Shown: positions 10,414-19,951, numbered from the stretch's first letter. The stretch is 64,000 nt of DNA from Leisingera caerulea DSM 24564 (GCF_000473325.1 NZ_KI421513.1:2179217-2243216), one strand, 5' to 3'. Notes: generated by a model from the letters alone, not told the origin. Numbers and translations are program-made.

Positions 10414-11150
10414 CAGTTCCCCTCCAGCCGGTTTTCAAACAGAGTGGACCGCCGCCCGCGCAGCACGATGTCAAAGCGGTAGGCGATGGTGTCCAGCGGA
10501 ATGGTCGCGTTCATGTCGAGCCGGGCAATCAGCATCTCCACTGCCTCATGATCCGGAATGGTGTTCACGATCGGGCAGCGCGCAATCAGCGGATCGCCTT
10601 CAAAATACAGCTGGGTGATCAGCCGCTGGGCAAAGCCGGTTCCGAAGACCGAAACGTGGATATGCGCCGGGCGCCAGTCGTTCACCCAGTTGCGCCAGGG
10701 GTAGGCGCCGGGTTTCACTGTGCGGAAATGGTAGCAGCCGTTTTCATCCGTCAGCGTCCGGCCGCAGCCGCCGAAATTCGGATCCAGCGCGCCGAGGTAG
10801 GTGTCCTTCTTGTGCCGGTAGCGGCCGGAGGCATTGGCCTGCCAAATCTCCACCAGCGTGTTCGGCACAGGCCGCGCGTTTTCATCCAGAACCCGGCCAT
10901 GCACGATAATGCGCTCGCCGATCGGACTTTCGCCGGGCTGGGCGAAGTTGCTCAGCAGGTCATTGTCGGTGGCATTGATATCGTTATGTCCGAATACCGG
11001 GCCGGTGATCTCGCTGGCAGTGTTTTCCAGGCTGATCAGCGGAAACTGCGGCGAGCGGGTGACCGAGGTTTTGTAGTCCTGCGAGAGGGCAGGCGGATGC
11101 CAGCGGCGGTCGCGCTGATAAAATTCTCCCTGTTTCGGCGGTGTGCTCAT
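10413..11150 (-). CDS. pcaH: protocatechuate 3,4-dioxygenase, beta subunit
   Basis: A 245-residue catalytic beta chain with all four Fe(III) ligands recognisable: Y111 (SGRYRHK), Y150 (GAYPWRN), H163 and H165 ([11 protein letters not shown]). The N-terminal [18 protein letters not shown] is typical of PcaH. It catalyses intradiol cleavage of protocatechuate with O2 in the cytoplasm, in complex with PcaG. It overlaps pcaC by 4 bp and pcaG by 1 bp, so pcaC-H-G form a tight operon. Confidence 0.96.
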   Translation of the reverse strand: MSTPPKQGEFYQRDRRWHPPALSQDYKTSVTRSPQFPLISLENTASEITGPVFGHNDINATDNDLLSNFAQPGESPIGERIIVHGRVLDENARPVPNTLVEIWQANASGRYRHKKDTYLGALDPNFGGCGRTLTDENGCYHFRTVKPGAYPWRNWVNDWRPAHIHVSVFGTGFAQRLITQLYFEGDPLIARCPIVNTIPDHEAVEMLIARLDMNATIPLDTIAYRFDIVLRGRRSTLFENRLEGN

Positions 11151-11542
11151 GCGGGTTCCTCTCCTTCAGCTGCCATTGCGGCATAGGTCTCCTTGGCCAG
11201 TTTCAGCGCCTGATTGGCGCGCGGCACGCCGGCATAGATGGCCACATGCTGGAACGCTTCCTGCACGTCTGCCTGGCTGGCGCCGGTGCGGGCGGTGGCG
11301 CGAATGTGCATCGGGATCTCAGCGAAATTACCGGTCGCCGCCAGCAGCGCCAGTGTCAGCATCGACCGTTCCCGCAAGGATATCCGGTCCGACGCCCAGA
11401 CCGTGCCCCAGGCGGCCTCAGTAATCAGCTCCTGAAATGGCTGGTCCAGTGGGGTCTTGGCGGTCTCGGCGCGGTCCACATGGGCATCGCCCAGCACCCT
11501 GCGCCGGACCTGCATGCCGCGGTCGTATCGGTCTTGCGTCAT
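11147..11542 (-). CDS. pcaC: 4-carboxymuconolactone decarboxylase
   Basis: A 131-residue CMD/AhpD-fold protein ([13 protein letters not shown] opening, [15 protein letters not shown] and [13 protein letters not shown]) that decarboxylates gamma-carboxymuconolactone to beta-ketoadipate enol-lactone. The start at 11542 is chosen because it fits the family and follows AAAGGGAGAT; an upstream in-frame start would add 22 unrelated residues. It is the first gene of the pca operon, divergent from pcaQ. pcaD and pcaB, which flank it in many roseobacters, are missing here. Confidence 0.94.
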   Translation of the reverse strand: MTQDRYDRGMQVRRRVLGDAHVDRAETAKTPLDQPFQELITEAAWGTVWASDRISLRERSMLTLALLAATGNFAEIPMHIRATARTGASQADVQEAFQHVAIYAGVPRANQALKLAKETYAAMAAEGEEPA

Positions 11543-11628
11543 TGCGATCTCCCTTTGCTTGGGAGTATCGCATACCGCAGGTGAGCTGTATAATCCCCAG
11601 TCAGGCATAAAGTGATACCAAAAGTGAT
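11543..11628. promoter_or_regulatory. divergent pcaC / pcaQ regulatory region
   Basis: The 86-bp spacer holds a short dyad, GTAT-CGC-ATAC (11565-11575), and a direct repeat AAGTGATA at 11610-11617 and 11622-11629, the latter running into the pcaQ start codon. Such elements fit LysR-type binding and autoregulation, but no published PcaQ consensus matches cleanly. Assignment rests mainly on position. Confidence 0.45.
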
Positions 11629-12555
11629 ATGCGACTTTCGTCCTCTTTGAAGCTGCGCCATCTTGAAGTCTTCGTCGAAGTGGCCCGAAAGATGAGCGTT
11701 ACCCAGGCGGCCGAGGCGCTGGGCATGACCCAGCCGGCGGTCACCCGGGCGCTGCGCGAATTGGAGGCAGTTTGCGGCAAGCCGCTGGTGGAGAAACATG
11801 GGCGTGGCATCCGGCTCAGCAGCTATGGCGAGTTGTTCCGGGACCATGCCGGACGCAGCCTGGCGCTGGCGCGTGACGGGGTGGCGCTGTTGCAGGGGCT
11901 GGGCGAGGCGGAAGGGCCGCAGGTGGCTATCGGGGCGCTGCCCACCGTGGCCGCGGACCTGGTGCCGGACACGCTGGCGCAGCTGCGTGCAGGCAGTGCG
12001 CCGGGCCGTTTCATGGTGATGTCCGGCGGCAATCACTATCTGATCGACCAGCTGCGCCGCGGTAGTCTGGATGTGGTGGTCGGCCGGCTGCCTGCGCCGG
12101 AAACCATGGCCGGGGTAGAGTTCGACCCTTTGTACCGCGAGCGCGTGGCGGTGGTGGTCGCGAAAAGCCACCCGCTGGCCGGAGTTGCCCATCTGCCGCC
12201 GGGTGTGTTTGACGACTACCCGGTGCTGATGCCGTCCGAAGGCTCTATAATCCGCCCCTTCGTCGAGCGGATGTTTCTGGAGCAGGGGCTGGCGCTGCCG
12301 CGCTTCCCGGTCGAGACGGTGTCCCCTTCGTTCGGCCGGCGCTTTGTGCTGGCGCATCAGGCGGTCTGGGTCATCAGCCACGGCGTGGTGCGGCCTGATC
12401 TGGAGGCTGGAACCATGACGGTGCTGCCGGTGAACACCGACAGCACTTTAGGCCCGGTTGGACTGTGCACCCGCCGTGAGCATCAGCTCAGCCCCGCCGC
12501 GCAGCGGTTTTGCGCCGCGCTGCGCAGCCATTGCGCCGCTCTGGGCTTCACTTGA
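11629..12555 (+). CDS. pcaQ: PcaQ-like LysR family activator of protocatechuate genes
   Basis: A 308-residue LysR-type regulator with an N-terminal winged HTH (LRHLEVFVEVARKMSVTQAA ... TQPAVTRALRELE) and a C-terminal substrate-binding domain. RHLEVFVEVAR and the GNHYLIDQLRRGSLDVVVGR region resemble PcaQ. Family knowledge: PcaQ activates pca genes in response to beta-carboxymuconate or gamma-carboxymuconolactone. Divergent orientation to pcaC, 86 bp apart, supports this role. The ATG at 11629 has only a weak ribosome binding site but gives the family N-terminus. Confidence 0.9.
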   Translation: MRLSSSLKLRHLEVFVEVARKMSVTQAAEALGMTQPAVTRALRELEAVCGKPLVEKHGRGIRLSSYGELFRDHAGRSLALARDGVALLQGLGEAEGPQVAIGALPTVAADLVPDTLAQLRAGSAPGRFMVMSGGNHYLIDQLRRGSLDVVVGRLPAPETMAGVEFDPLYRERVAVVVAKSHPLAGVAHLPPGVFDDYPVLMPSEGSIIRPFVERMFLEQGLALPRFPVETVSPSFGRRFVLAHQAVWVISHGVVRPDLEAGTMTVLPVNTDSTLGPVGLCTRREHQLSPAAQRFCAALRSHCAALGFT

Positions 12556-12612
12556 AGTCATTGCGGGCAGCCCTGCGGCAATGCAGGCGTTTCCCTTTGG
12601 CTCGTCACACTA

Positions 12613-12646
12613 TATAATTCATCAAATGCGATATTTGCATTTGATG
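12613..12646 (+). promoter_or_regulatory. promoter-like element and 10-bp inverted-repeat operator before the exported hydrolase
   Basis: A consensus -10 sequence TATAAT at 12613-12618 is followed at once by the perfect inverted repeat CATCAAATGC-N7-GCATTTGATG (12620-12629 and 12637-12646). It ends 28 bases before the ATG at 12675. There is no T-run and the stem is AT-rich, so an operator (for instance for an ArsR-, GntR- or MarR-like repressor) is more likely than a terminator. No clear -35 box was found. Confidence 0.6.
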
Positions 12647-12674
12647 CGGACTGAGTGAAGCGGGAGGAGAGGTC

Positions 12675-13586
12675 ATGGCCTTGAGCAGACGGAATTTCGG
12701 CCTGGCGGCTGCGGCGGGGCTGGCTGCGGCGGCGGCACCCGGATGGGCTCCGGCCCGGATCGCGCTGGGGGCGAAGAGGATTGAAACGCTGTCGGACGGC
12801 CACCTTACCCTGCCGCAGGAGTTCGTCTTTGGCGGGCTTGACCCGGAAGCGCTTCAGCCGCTGCTGCAGAGCCACGGGATCGGGGACGGGCCGCTGACGC
12901 CGGAGGTCAATGTGACCCTGCTCAGGGACGAGGGCCGGGTGGTGCTGTTTGACGCGGGCTCCGGGCCCGGGTTTCAGAACAGCGCGGGCAAGCTCCCTAT
13001 GGCGCTGGAAGCCATCGGTGTCGCCCCGGAGGAGGTAACGCATGTGGTCTTTACCCATTGCCATCCGGATCACCTCTGGGGGGTGCTGGATGATTTCGAC
13101 GATGTGCTGTTTCCCGAAGCTGTTTTTCTGATGGGCCAGGGCGAATGGGACTATTGGTACGATCCGGACACCGCCGCCAGCATCGGCAGCAGCCGCGCTG
13201 CCATGGCCGCCGGGGCCCGCCGCCGGATGGAGGTGCTGGAAGACAGGATGCAGCTGTTCGCCGATGGCACGGAAATCCTGCCTGGTGTTGCCGCCCAGGC
13301 CACCCGCGGCCACACGCCGGGGCATATGTCCTTCGAGATCCGCAGCGGCAGTGAAAGTGTTCTGATCCTGGGGGACGCAATTGGCAATGACCATGTCAGT
13401 TTCGCTGAACCGACCTGGCCGGTTGGCTCTGATCAAGACCCCCAGACTGCGGCTGCGACGCGCTTGCGCCTGCTGGACCAGCTGGCGTCGGAGCAAATGC
13501 GGCTGATCGGTTACCATCTGCCTGGCGGCGGAATCGGGCGGGCGGAGCGATCCGGCAGCGGTTACCGCTTCGTGCCTGAGGGTTAG
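12675..13586 (+). CDS. Tat-exported MBL-fold metallo-hydrolase
   Basis: A 303-residue protein with a twin-arginine signal (SRRNFGLAAAAG, cleavage probably near residue 25-31). The metallo-beta-lactamase-fold metal site is H128-C-H130-P-D132-H133, with later histidines in the GHTPGHMSFE and LGDA segments. The fold covers lactonases, glyoxalases, sulfur dioxygenases and others, and the exact reaction cannot be read from sequence. Export to the periplasm with metal loaded before transport is inferred from the RR motif. It has an excellent ribosome binding site (GGAGGAGAGG) and stands alone behind a strong inverted repeat, so it is probably induced by a specific signal. Confidence 0.85.
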   Translation: MALSRRNFGLAAAAGLAAAAAPGWAPARIALGAKRIETLSDGHLTLPQEFVFGGLDPEALQPLLQSHGIGDGPLTPEVNVTLLRDEGRVVLFDAGSGPGFQNSAGKLPMALEAIGVAPEEVTHVVFTHCHPDHLWGVLDDFDDVLFPEAVFLMGQGEWDYWYDPDTAASIGSSRAAMAAGARRRMEVLEDRMQLFADGTEILPGVAAQATRGHTPGHMSFEIRSGSESVLILGDAIGNDHVSFAEPTWPVGSDQDPQTAAATRLRLLDQLASEQMRLIGYHLPGGGIGRAERSGSGYRFVPEG

Positions 13587-13755
13587 GGGCGGGGCTTTTT
13601 GCCGGTGCCGCCGGTGCGGCCAGCCCTGGTGCTTTCCGGCGGGGCCTGAGCTTGCCGTTCCGGACTGAACCGCGCGGCCAGTGCTCCACCAGGCTGGTCA
13701 GGCCCAAGCCGGTCTGAATCAGCCCCCGGCAAGGAGGCCAAGCCTGCTCAGTATT

Positions 13756-16404
13756 CTAAGCTTGCAGCCGCCAGGTGTCCTCATGCTCCAGGCTGCTGCT
13801 GTCCTGCCCGGGCTCTGCAGCTTGGGTGCGGAAGGCGCCGATGGCTCCCGCCATGGCCTGAGCTTCCCTGGACAGGCCCAGGCTGGAGGAGGTGACCTCC
13901 TCGAACAATGCCGCGTTGCGGGTGGTGGCGTCATCAAGATTGGCCATCGCCGTATTAATCTCCTGAAGACTTCCGGACTGTTCGGAGGACGCCTGGGAAA
14001 TGGACTTCATCAGGTCGGCTGCGCTGGCGACGGAGGCGGAGATTTCGCCGATTGCCGCGCGGGTTTGTTCGACCAGATCCGCGCCAAGCTCAACGTTCTG
14101 GCCGGCTTCATCCACAAGCGCAGCGATTTCCGTGGCGGCCTCCTTGGACCGGTGCGCCAGAGTCCGCACTTCGGAGGCGACGACGGCAAAGCCTTTGCCG
14201 ACAGTGCCGGCGCGGGCCGCTTCGACGCCAGCATTCAGCGCCAGCAGATTCGTCTGCTGGGCAATTGCCTCGATCATGCCGATGATCCGGGAAATCTTCT
14301 CGGAACTGTCCTTGATCGCTTCCATCGCGCCGTAGGTCCGCTTCACCACCTCAATGCTCTCGCTGGCATTCTGGCGCGCCGCCTCCACCGAGGCAGAAGC
14401 CTCGCCCGAGGCCTGGGCGGTGCCGGCGATGGAAACCGAAAGCTGGTTCACCGCAGCCGCTGTTCCGGCCAGGGTCTGCGCGGTGTGCTCTGAACGCTCG
14501 GAAAGGTTGCGGGAGGCCGATGAGATTTCGGTGCTGCCGCCGGCAATCGACTGGCCGCTGGTGCTGAGGCTGCGCACCGAGGCTTCCAGCTTTTCAAGGG
14601 CCGCGTTGAAGTCATCGCGCAATTTGGCATAGCCCTCGCCCATTTCGCCGCGGATGCGGTAGGTGAGATCCCCCTGGGACAGCCGCTCCAGACCGCTGCC
14701 GATGGCTGTCACCGCGGCCGTCTGCTCGGCCACGCGCGCCTCGCGCTCAGCTTCGGCTGCGGCCTCTACTTCGGCTTTTTGCACCAGCCCGTCGCGGAAC
14801 ACCGACAGCGCCGTTGCGATGCGGTAGATTTCATCGCTGGAACGCTCATAACCGGTCACCGGGCGCAGATTCCCCGCAGCCAGCCGTTCAGTTGTGCCGC
14901 TGATGTCGGCCAGCGGGCGCAGGATGAGGATCCGGGTCAGGACCAGTGCTGCCAGGAACACCGCCGCCGCCACAGCCGCCAGGATCTGCAGCTGCCGCTG
15001 CGCCGCGGTGACATCGCTGGCAAGCCCATCCGCGATCGAGGCAATCTCCAGCTGGCTTTCAGCGCCGAGCCCGGTCGCCTTGTGGGCAAATTCAAGCACC
15101 GCCTCCACAGTGGCCTGCGACGCAACGGCAGCTTCGGCAGCGGCCTCCAGCGCCGCGGCCTTGAACACCGGCAGGCCTTGGGAGGGGTCGGCCAGCGCGA
15201 TCATCCCTTCCAGCTCCTGGGCGAAAACCCCGTCATTGAACCCGCTGTAGCCCGCCAGCGCAGCGGCGGCTTCCTGCAGCGGTCCGACAGCGGCCCGGGC
15301 GGCGGAAATCTGATGCGCGGCGGCCATGTCCAGCGCGGCGACCTGGAAGGCGCTGATCCAGCCATTGATTTCCAGCAGCTGCTGCAGAACGCCGACCTGG
15401 TTGTCCAGCAGGCCCTGGATGGCGGTGCGGTTGTCGGCGCTGGCCTGGGTCGCCGCAACTGACAGGGTGAACACCATCCGCTCCATCGACTGGGTCAGCG
15501 GGCGCACGCTGGCGTTGCGGGCAGCCAGCACATCTTTGCGGCTGTCTTTCAGCTCCTTGCGGCTGGCCGTCAGCGTATATCGGAACAGCTCAACGGACTC
15601 GCGGACCTTTTTCGCCCGGACGGCATCCAGGCCCAGCTCCTCGAGACGGCCCAAAACCGGCTCCAGCCGCTTTAATGCGTCCTTGGCCATTTTCTTGAGC
15701 TCCCGTTTGGTAGGCACGTCGCGCACGTGCCCGAGCGCCAGTGCCGCTCCGGACAGGATGCTGATGTCCGCCCGCGCTTCCAGCAGCGTCTGCAGGCCGC
15801 CGAATTGCTGTTCCACCAGATTGTTAAGGACCTCATCGACCTGGATGATGGTCTCTTCGCCGCCTGCCATCAGGCTGTCGCGGGCTTCGGAGGCGACCAT
15901 GACAAGTTTGTTCTGCAGCGTCTGGCTCAGGGTTTGCAGGCTGGCGGTCTGGGCGTCGATCGAGGCTTGATTTTGAAAGGCGCCCTTGCGTGCCGCAATC
16001 AGGTTGCTGAGCATTTCAGCAGCGGCGGCTTCCTCCGGCGCGAACAGAGCCTGTTCTCCGGCGGGCAGCTCCGCAACAGTGTCGTCGAGATTTGCGATAG
16101 CGGCGGCGGCCTGTTCCTCGGCCTGGGCCAGGTCCTCAACCGATCCGGCCTGCAAAACGCCGATCATCGTATTCTTGGCCCGGCTTGCAGCGTTCACCAG
16201 CCGGCTGCTCATCTCCAGCTGCGGGACCTTCTCCTGCGTCAGAACTTCCATCTGGCGGCCGGTCTGCGAAAACACCAGAGTGACCAGAATTCCCCCTGCG
16301 GCACAGGCCGCGCCCATCGTCATCAGAATAAGCGTGATCTTGGCGCCGATGCTGGAAAACAGCCGGAAACGGCGCCGTGCAGGAAGGTCATTTTTAATCG
16401 TCAT
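13756..16404 (-). CDS. methyl-accepting chemotaxis protein with large periplasmic helical sensor
   Basis: An 882-residue chemoreceptor. TM1 is near residues 18-42, followed by an unusually long, mostly helical periplasmic part to about residue 460. TM2 ([17 protein letters not shown]) runs directly into a HAMP domain ([18 protein letters not shown]), and a second HAMP-like segment contains [16 protein letters not shown]. The signalling hairpin tip is seen as [23 protein letters not shown]. The ATG at 16404 is used because GGTGAG lies just upstream; a TTG at 16416 would add four residues. It signals through CheA/CheW, but no che genes are nearby. The ligand is unknown. Confidence 0.94.
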   Translation of the reverse strand: MTIKNDLPARRRFRLFSSIGAKITLILMTMGAACAAGGILVTLVFSQTGRQMEVLTQEKVPQLEMSSRLVNAASRAKNTMIGVLQAGSVEDLAQAEEQAAAAIANLDDTVAELPAGEQALFAPEEAAAAEMLSNLIAARKGAFQNQASIDAQTASLQTLSQTLQNKLVMVASEARDSLMAGGEETIIQVDEVLNNLVEQQFGGLQTLLEARADISILSGAALALGHVRDVPTKRELKKMAKDALKRLEPVLGRLEELGLDAVRAKKVRESVELFRYTLTASRKELKDSRKDVLAARNASVRPLTQSMERMVFTLSVAATQASADNRTAIQGLLDNQVGVLQQLLEINGWISAFQVAALDMAAAHQISAARAAVGPLQEAAAALAGYSGFNDGVFAQELEGMIALADPSQGLPVFKAAALEAAAEAAVASQATVEAVLEFAHKATGLGAESQLEIASIADGLASDVTAAQRQLQILAAVAAAVFLAALVLTRILILRPLADISGTTERLAAGNLRPVTGYERSSDEIYRIATALSVFRDGLVQKAEVEAAAEAEREARVAEQTAAVTAIGSGLERLSQGDLTYRIRGEMGEGYAKLRDDFNAALEKLEASVRSLSTSGQSIAGGSTEISSASRNLSERSEHTAQTLAGTAAAVNQLSVSIAGTAQASGEASASVEAARQNASESIEVVKRTYGAMEAIKDSSEKISRIIGMIEAIAQQTNLLALNAGVEAARAGTVGKGFAVVASEVRTLAHRSKEAATEIAALVDEAGQNVELGADLVEQTRAAIGEISASVASAADLMKSISQASSEQSGSLQEINTAMANLDDATTRNAALFEEVTSSSLGLSREAQAMAGAIGAFRTQAAEPGQDSSSLEHEDTWRLQA

Positions 16405-16660
16405 AGTCTCACCCAAGGCATCCGTCCGCTTTCATCCGAGCCTGGGCCAGTCAGGGAGGCACCCCGCTGGCGCGAAGGTCAGGCCAGGTATTAAAGGTGC
16501 AGGTCCACTGCCGCGCAGCACCCGCTCTCTCCGTTAGAAGGGCGGAAAGAATCTAAAAAAAGCATGAGCAGAGGCGGGAAAGTCAGTTGCATTTTACCGG
16601 CCGCCACTTTGTGCGGCGGCGCTGGGCGGGGGGGGGCTGCGGATGCCCTCAGGGCTGCGC

Positions 16661-17119
16661 CTAGAAAGATTCCGAGAGCCGCCGCATGGCGTGCAAGGGC
16701 AGGTTCACGGTATCTGCCGCCGGACGGTAGCCGCTCAGCGGGTCGAACTCATGGCGGATCTGGCCGCCCTCGCGGCAGGAAGTCAGTAGAACCGGGCGGT
16801 CATTGACCCGCTCGCCTGACACCGAGACCGGCAATGTGCCGGTGAGCCAGCCGCCATAGCTGACGGCGCCATTGGGGCCGCGGATGACAATCTCAAAATA
16901 GTCCAAGGCTGCCATGCGGAATATGAGGTCCGGCGCGCCTTCCAGTTTGCCGCCAAGATGCCCGACCGTCAGCTCTGCGCCGATCAGATTGCTGACTGAG
17001 TACCCCCAGCGGTGCATGAAGTCTTCCACAATGCCGAGAATTTCCTGCGTCCGCTCTTCGGGCTGCACAGCCGGGCCGAAGTCAGAGAAACGCCGATCAA
17101 ATGCCAGTACTGTGCTCAC
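16661..17119 (-). CDS. hypothetical protein
   Basis: A 152-residue protein I do not recognise. It has no signal peptide, no membrane helix and no cysteine-pair motif. It contains a conserved-looking segment with YFEIVIRGPNGAVSYGGWLTG and ends LPLHAMRRLSESF. The GTG start at 17119 is chosen because GGGAGAAG precedes it; a second GTG 15 bases upstream is possible. It lies between the chemoreceptor gene and the SARP-like regulator, all on the minus strand but with gaps of 165 and 256 bp, so an operon is doubtful. Its coding character is supported by normal codon use and a good ribosome binding site. Confidence 0.6.
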   Translation of the reverse strand: MSTVLAFDRRFSDFGPAVQPEERTQEILGIVEDFMHRWGYSVSNLIGAELTVGHLGGKLEGAPDLIFRMAALDYFEIVIRGPNGAVSYGGWLTGTLPVSVSGERVNDRPVLLTSCREGGQIRHEFDPLSGYRPAADTVNLPLHAMRRLSESF

Positions 17120-17284
17120 GCCTTCTCCCTGCACCGTCCTTTACGGATCATTATCTGCCCGGTCACCCGCCGGGTCTTGGCGGATGCTAGCACGCTTGGC
17201 CTGGTCTTCAGATAAAAGATTCCGTTCGGATGCGCATTTCCCCGCGTCACCCTGCGGCTGAGAAGGAGTATTGTCCGGCCGGGG

Positions 17285-18943
17285 CTATTCAGGCACCCCG
17301 GCCCGCCGCAGCGCAGAGGCCCATTCCGGTCCGGCCGGGCTCATTGCGGCCGGGTTGTCGCGCTGGAATTGCGACAGGCAGAATTTCGGCGCTGCCTCAA
17401 GCAATGTCTGCACCGTGGACCGGGCTTCGTCGTCCCGGCCGGACATCTGCAGGGCAATCGCCTTGGAGCGCAGCGGCACCGGGAAGGCGCCCTTGGCCTC
17501 CAGCGAGCGGTCGGCCAGTTCGATCGCCCGGCCGTAGTTGCGGGCAGACAGATGCGCGAGGGCCGAGATCGCGTCGAAGTAGTAGCGCTGCGGCCCCAAA
17601 GGGGTCAGCTGACGGGCCGCGTCTGTCATCTGCACCGCCTCGTCCGGCATGTCCTGATAGGCCAGCGTCGCCCCTTTCAGCAGCAGCGCCAGGGCTTCGT
17701 TCGGGTTGTCGCGCAGAGCCAGGTCATACGCATCCTGCGCCAGATCGAACCGGAAGGTCAGGTGGCTGGAGATGAGCCCCTTGAGCGTATGGGCCAGTGA
17801 AAAGGCGGGCGCCCCTTCGATGGCCGCTTCCGCCATCCTGCTGGCGAGGCGGCTGTCTTCCTCCCGATTCGGCGAAAGCCCTTTCTCAACCCGCATCACG
17901 TGCCAGAAGCCCATCCAGGTGAGCGGCAGCGCATGTTTCGGCTCCCGCTCCAGCAGATGGGACAGGATCTCATGCGCCCGCTGGAATTTCCGCACGTCCA
18001 TTTCCTGCATCAGCGAAATTGCGGCCATCAGCAGCACATGGCTTTCCAGCGCCTTCAGCGGCTTGAACCCGGCCAGGCGGACCGCCTCGCCTGCAGCGCT
18101 TTGGCCGATCTGCAGCGTGGCGTTCCGGAGCACTGAACTGCGTCCCTCCAGCAGGCTGCTCTTGCTGCCTTCGAAGCTGCGTGACCAGATCACCTTCTCG
18201 CGGACCGCATCATGCAGGTCTATTTCCGCGCGGAACCGGCTGCCTTCGCTGGAGACCGTTCCGGAAATCAGATAATCGACCCCTGCGATCGAAGAAACCT
18301 CGGCCGGGCGGACCGTGTCCGGGTCAAACTGGCGCGAGGCCAGATAGGAGGTCACTGAAAAGGCCCAGCTGCGCGACAGGTGCCGTGACAGCTCTTCGGA
18401 CATCAGCGATCCAAGTGGTGCATCCGCCGAGCCCGGCGACCGGTGGACAAAAGGCAAAACCGCAATCGAGGGCAGCAACCTGTCCAGGATCACACGCCCC
18501 GGCGTCGCACCGGCGAGCGGCGACGGCTGCGCAGAACTGCGGGCAAACTCCGCCCGGGTCTCCGTCAGCCATGCGTTAAAGACAGTTTCATGAGGCAGCT
18601 CAAAGCCTTCCATGAATTCTGCATTGCCCGTGCAGCTGTCCAGCTCCACCCGGGTCAGGTCCAGGATGACCCGTTCGCGGTTGGCAAACAGCAGCTTGGC
18701 CGCCTCTGGCCCCAGATGCCGCCGCAGCGTCGACAGAGCCGTGCGCAGGCTCGCCTTGGCCTGCTCCGGTTGCGCCAGGCACCACAGTGTCTTCTCCAGA
18801 AAGGCCCGCGTCCGGATCCCTCCGTCGGCTGTGGACAGCAGTGACATCAGCGCCTGATGCTTGGCCCCCAGCTGTACGCTCGCTCCATCCGCGTCAAAGA
18901 CGCCAAAAGCTCCAAACCGGCAAATCTTGAGAAAGACAGTCAT
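17285..18943 (-). CDS. SARP-like winged-helix regulator with adenylate-cyclase-type and TPR-like domains
   Basis: A 552-residue protein. Residues about 1-95 form an OmpR/SARP-type winged helix (LKICRFGAFGVFDADGASVQL ... ASLRTALSTLRRHLG). A middle domain opens with PSIAVLPFVHRS and includes VDYLISGTVSSEGSRFRAEIDL, as in the TolB-like part linked to class III cyclase regulators. The C-terminal half is built of TPR-like helices from about residue 290 (AHEILSHLLEREPKHALPLT, ALRDNPNEALALLLKGATLAYQ). It probably binds DNA and senses through TPR or TolB-like contacts. The target is unknown, and no metabolic cluster adjoins it. An AT-rich upstream segment (18950-19045) likely carries its promoter. 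Confidence 0.82.
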   Translation of the reverse strand: MTVFLKICRFGAFGVFDADGASVQLGAKHQALMSLLSTADGGIRTRAFLEKTLWCLAQPEQAKASLRTALSTLRRHLGPEAAKLLFANRERVILDLTRVELDSCTGNAEFMEGFELPHETVFNAWLTETRAEFARSSAQPSPLAGATPGRVILDRLLPSIAVLPFVHRSPGSADAPLGSLMSEELSRHLSRSWAFSVTSYLASRQFDPDTVRPAEVSSIAGVDYLISGTVSSEGSRFRAEIDLHDAVREKVIWSRSFEGSKSSLLEGRSSVLRNATLQIGQSAAGEAVRLAGFKPLKALESHVLLMAAISLMQEMDVRKFQRAHEILSHLLEREPKHALPLTWMGFWHVMRVEKGLSPNREEDSRLASRMAEAAIEGAPAFSLAHTLKGLISSHLTFRFDLAQDAYDLALRDNPNEALALLLKGATLAYQDMPDEAVQMTDAARQLTPLGPQRYYFDAISALAHLSARNYGRAIELADRSLEAKGAFPVPLRSKAIALQMSGRDDEARSTVQTLLEAAPKFCLSQFQRDNPAAMSPAGPEWASALRRAGVPE

Positions 18944-19864
18944 CCGTCAACCCCACTAAACGATTGTTGCATCTGATATTAAACCACCATCACATTGCAT
19001 TGTCTTTATTTATTTTGCAATTGCTGATTGTAATTTATTGAGCCTTGGGGCGGCGCCATGATGCGCAGTCACGTGGAGGGCTTTCTCAACCTATCATAGT
19101 TGACCTTGCGTAAGTCATCAACCGCATCGCTCAGCAGCTGTTCCGCCGACTAAACCGCAGCTTCGCAAGGAGGCTCCTGTTGTATCGAGAGCACTGGCTG
19201 CCGCGCACGGAATACGTGCAAACTCTGGCCCTCGGCAGAGCGCGCGGCGGGCAGCCGAAATTTGCCCCATCTGACCAAAGGCGCGGCGGAAGTATGCACA
19301 GAGACGCGCGGGGTGAGAGGGCATGGCGCTGACTTCTAGACACCGCGACCGCGGTCATACCGAATTTTCGCAGTGCAAAACCCCAATTATCGAGATGCCG
19401 AAACGAAAGAGCCGGTCGCCTGAGTTAAAGGCCGGCTTCAGAGGCGGGGCGCTGACGGGTGCTGGGTGACGGCAACAGTGCGGCGGCCCAAGATGCGGTT
19501 CCGAAGGCGGTAGGCGGCGGCCGCGAGGTTCGTCTACTGTGTCGTCAACCTGGCAGTCATCAGGACGACGACGATGGTTCGGCATCGGCGCGGTAACGAA
19601 CTGTGCTGTCGGCCAGAGCATCTGGTGGAAGGGTCAGCGGCGGATAACAAGCGCTACGACTGGGATCACTGGGCGAACGGTGTGGACTTCAGCTTGCACT
19701 AACCCGTGGCGATGGCCTCCAGCGATCTACTGGGGGCCTCCCGATCCACCCGAGACACCCGTTCAGAAGCCGCCAGCAGCACGCCAAAACACTGGGGCCG
19801 AAAACGGGGGCAGTTCGGCTCTTTCGAGCTCGTTAGCGTCTTGCAATGTTCGGAAGAAGGCCGA
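18944..19864. other. 921-bp stretch with no supported gene, ending at the 3' end of tRNA-Gln
   Basis: An AT-rich leader (18950-19045) next to the regulator gene is followed by about 800 bp with only short, mutually contradictory open frames and no recognisable family. Position beside the 3' end of a tRNA gene, a usual integration site, raises the possibility of a decayed mobile element. No second copy of the tRNA 3' end and no transposase motif was seen. Confidence 0.5.
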
Positions 19865-19939
19865 TGGCTGGGGTGGTAGGATTCGAACCTACGGTACACG
19901 GTACCAAAAACCGCTGCCTTACCACTTGGCTACACCCCA
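19865..19939 (-). tRNA. tRNA-Gln (anticodon TTG)
   Basis: The minus strand folds into a complete cloverleaf. A 7-bp acceptor stem pairs TGGGGTG with CACCCCA, followed by discriminator G and an encoded CCA (19867-19865). The D arm is GCCAAGTGGTAAGGC. The anticodon arm is GCGGT-TTTTGGT-ACCGT with anticodon TTG, and the T arm contains GGTTCGAATCC. It is 75 nt including CCA, the usual size for tRNA-Gln. Confidence 0.97.
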
Positions 19940-19951
19940 TCGGTGAGGCGC

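Noticed and set aside
11543..11628. Canonical PcaQ box
   Set aside because: No sequence close to the described ATAACC-N4-GGTTAA pattern was found; only a general regulatory call is kept.
12620..12646. Inverted repeat read as a terminator of pcaQ
   Set aside because: AT-rich stem, no T-run, and preceded by a consensus -10; operator is the better reading.
19355..19621. 88-codon frame as possible gene or transposase fragment
   Set aside because: No catalytic motif or family similarity; likely random.
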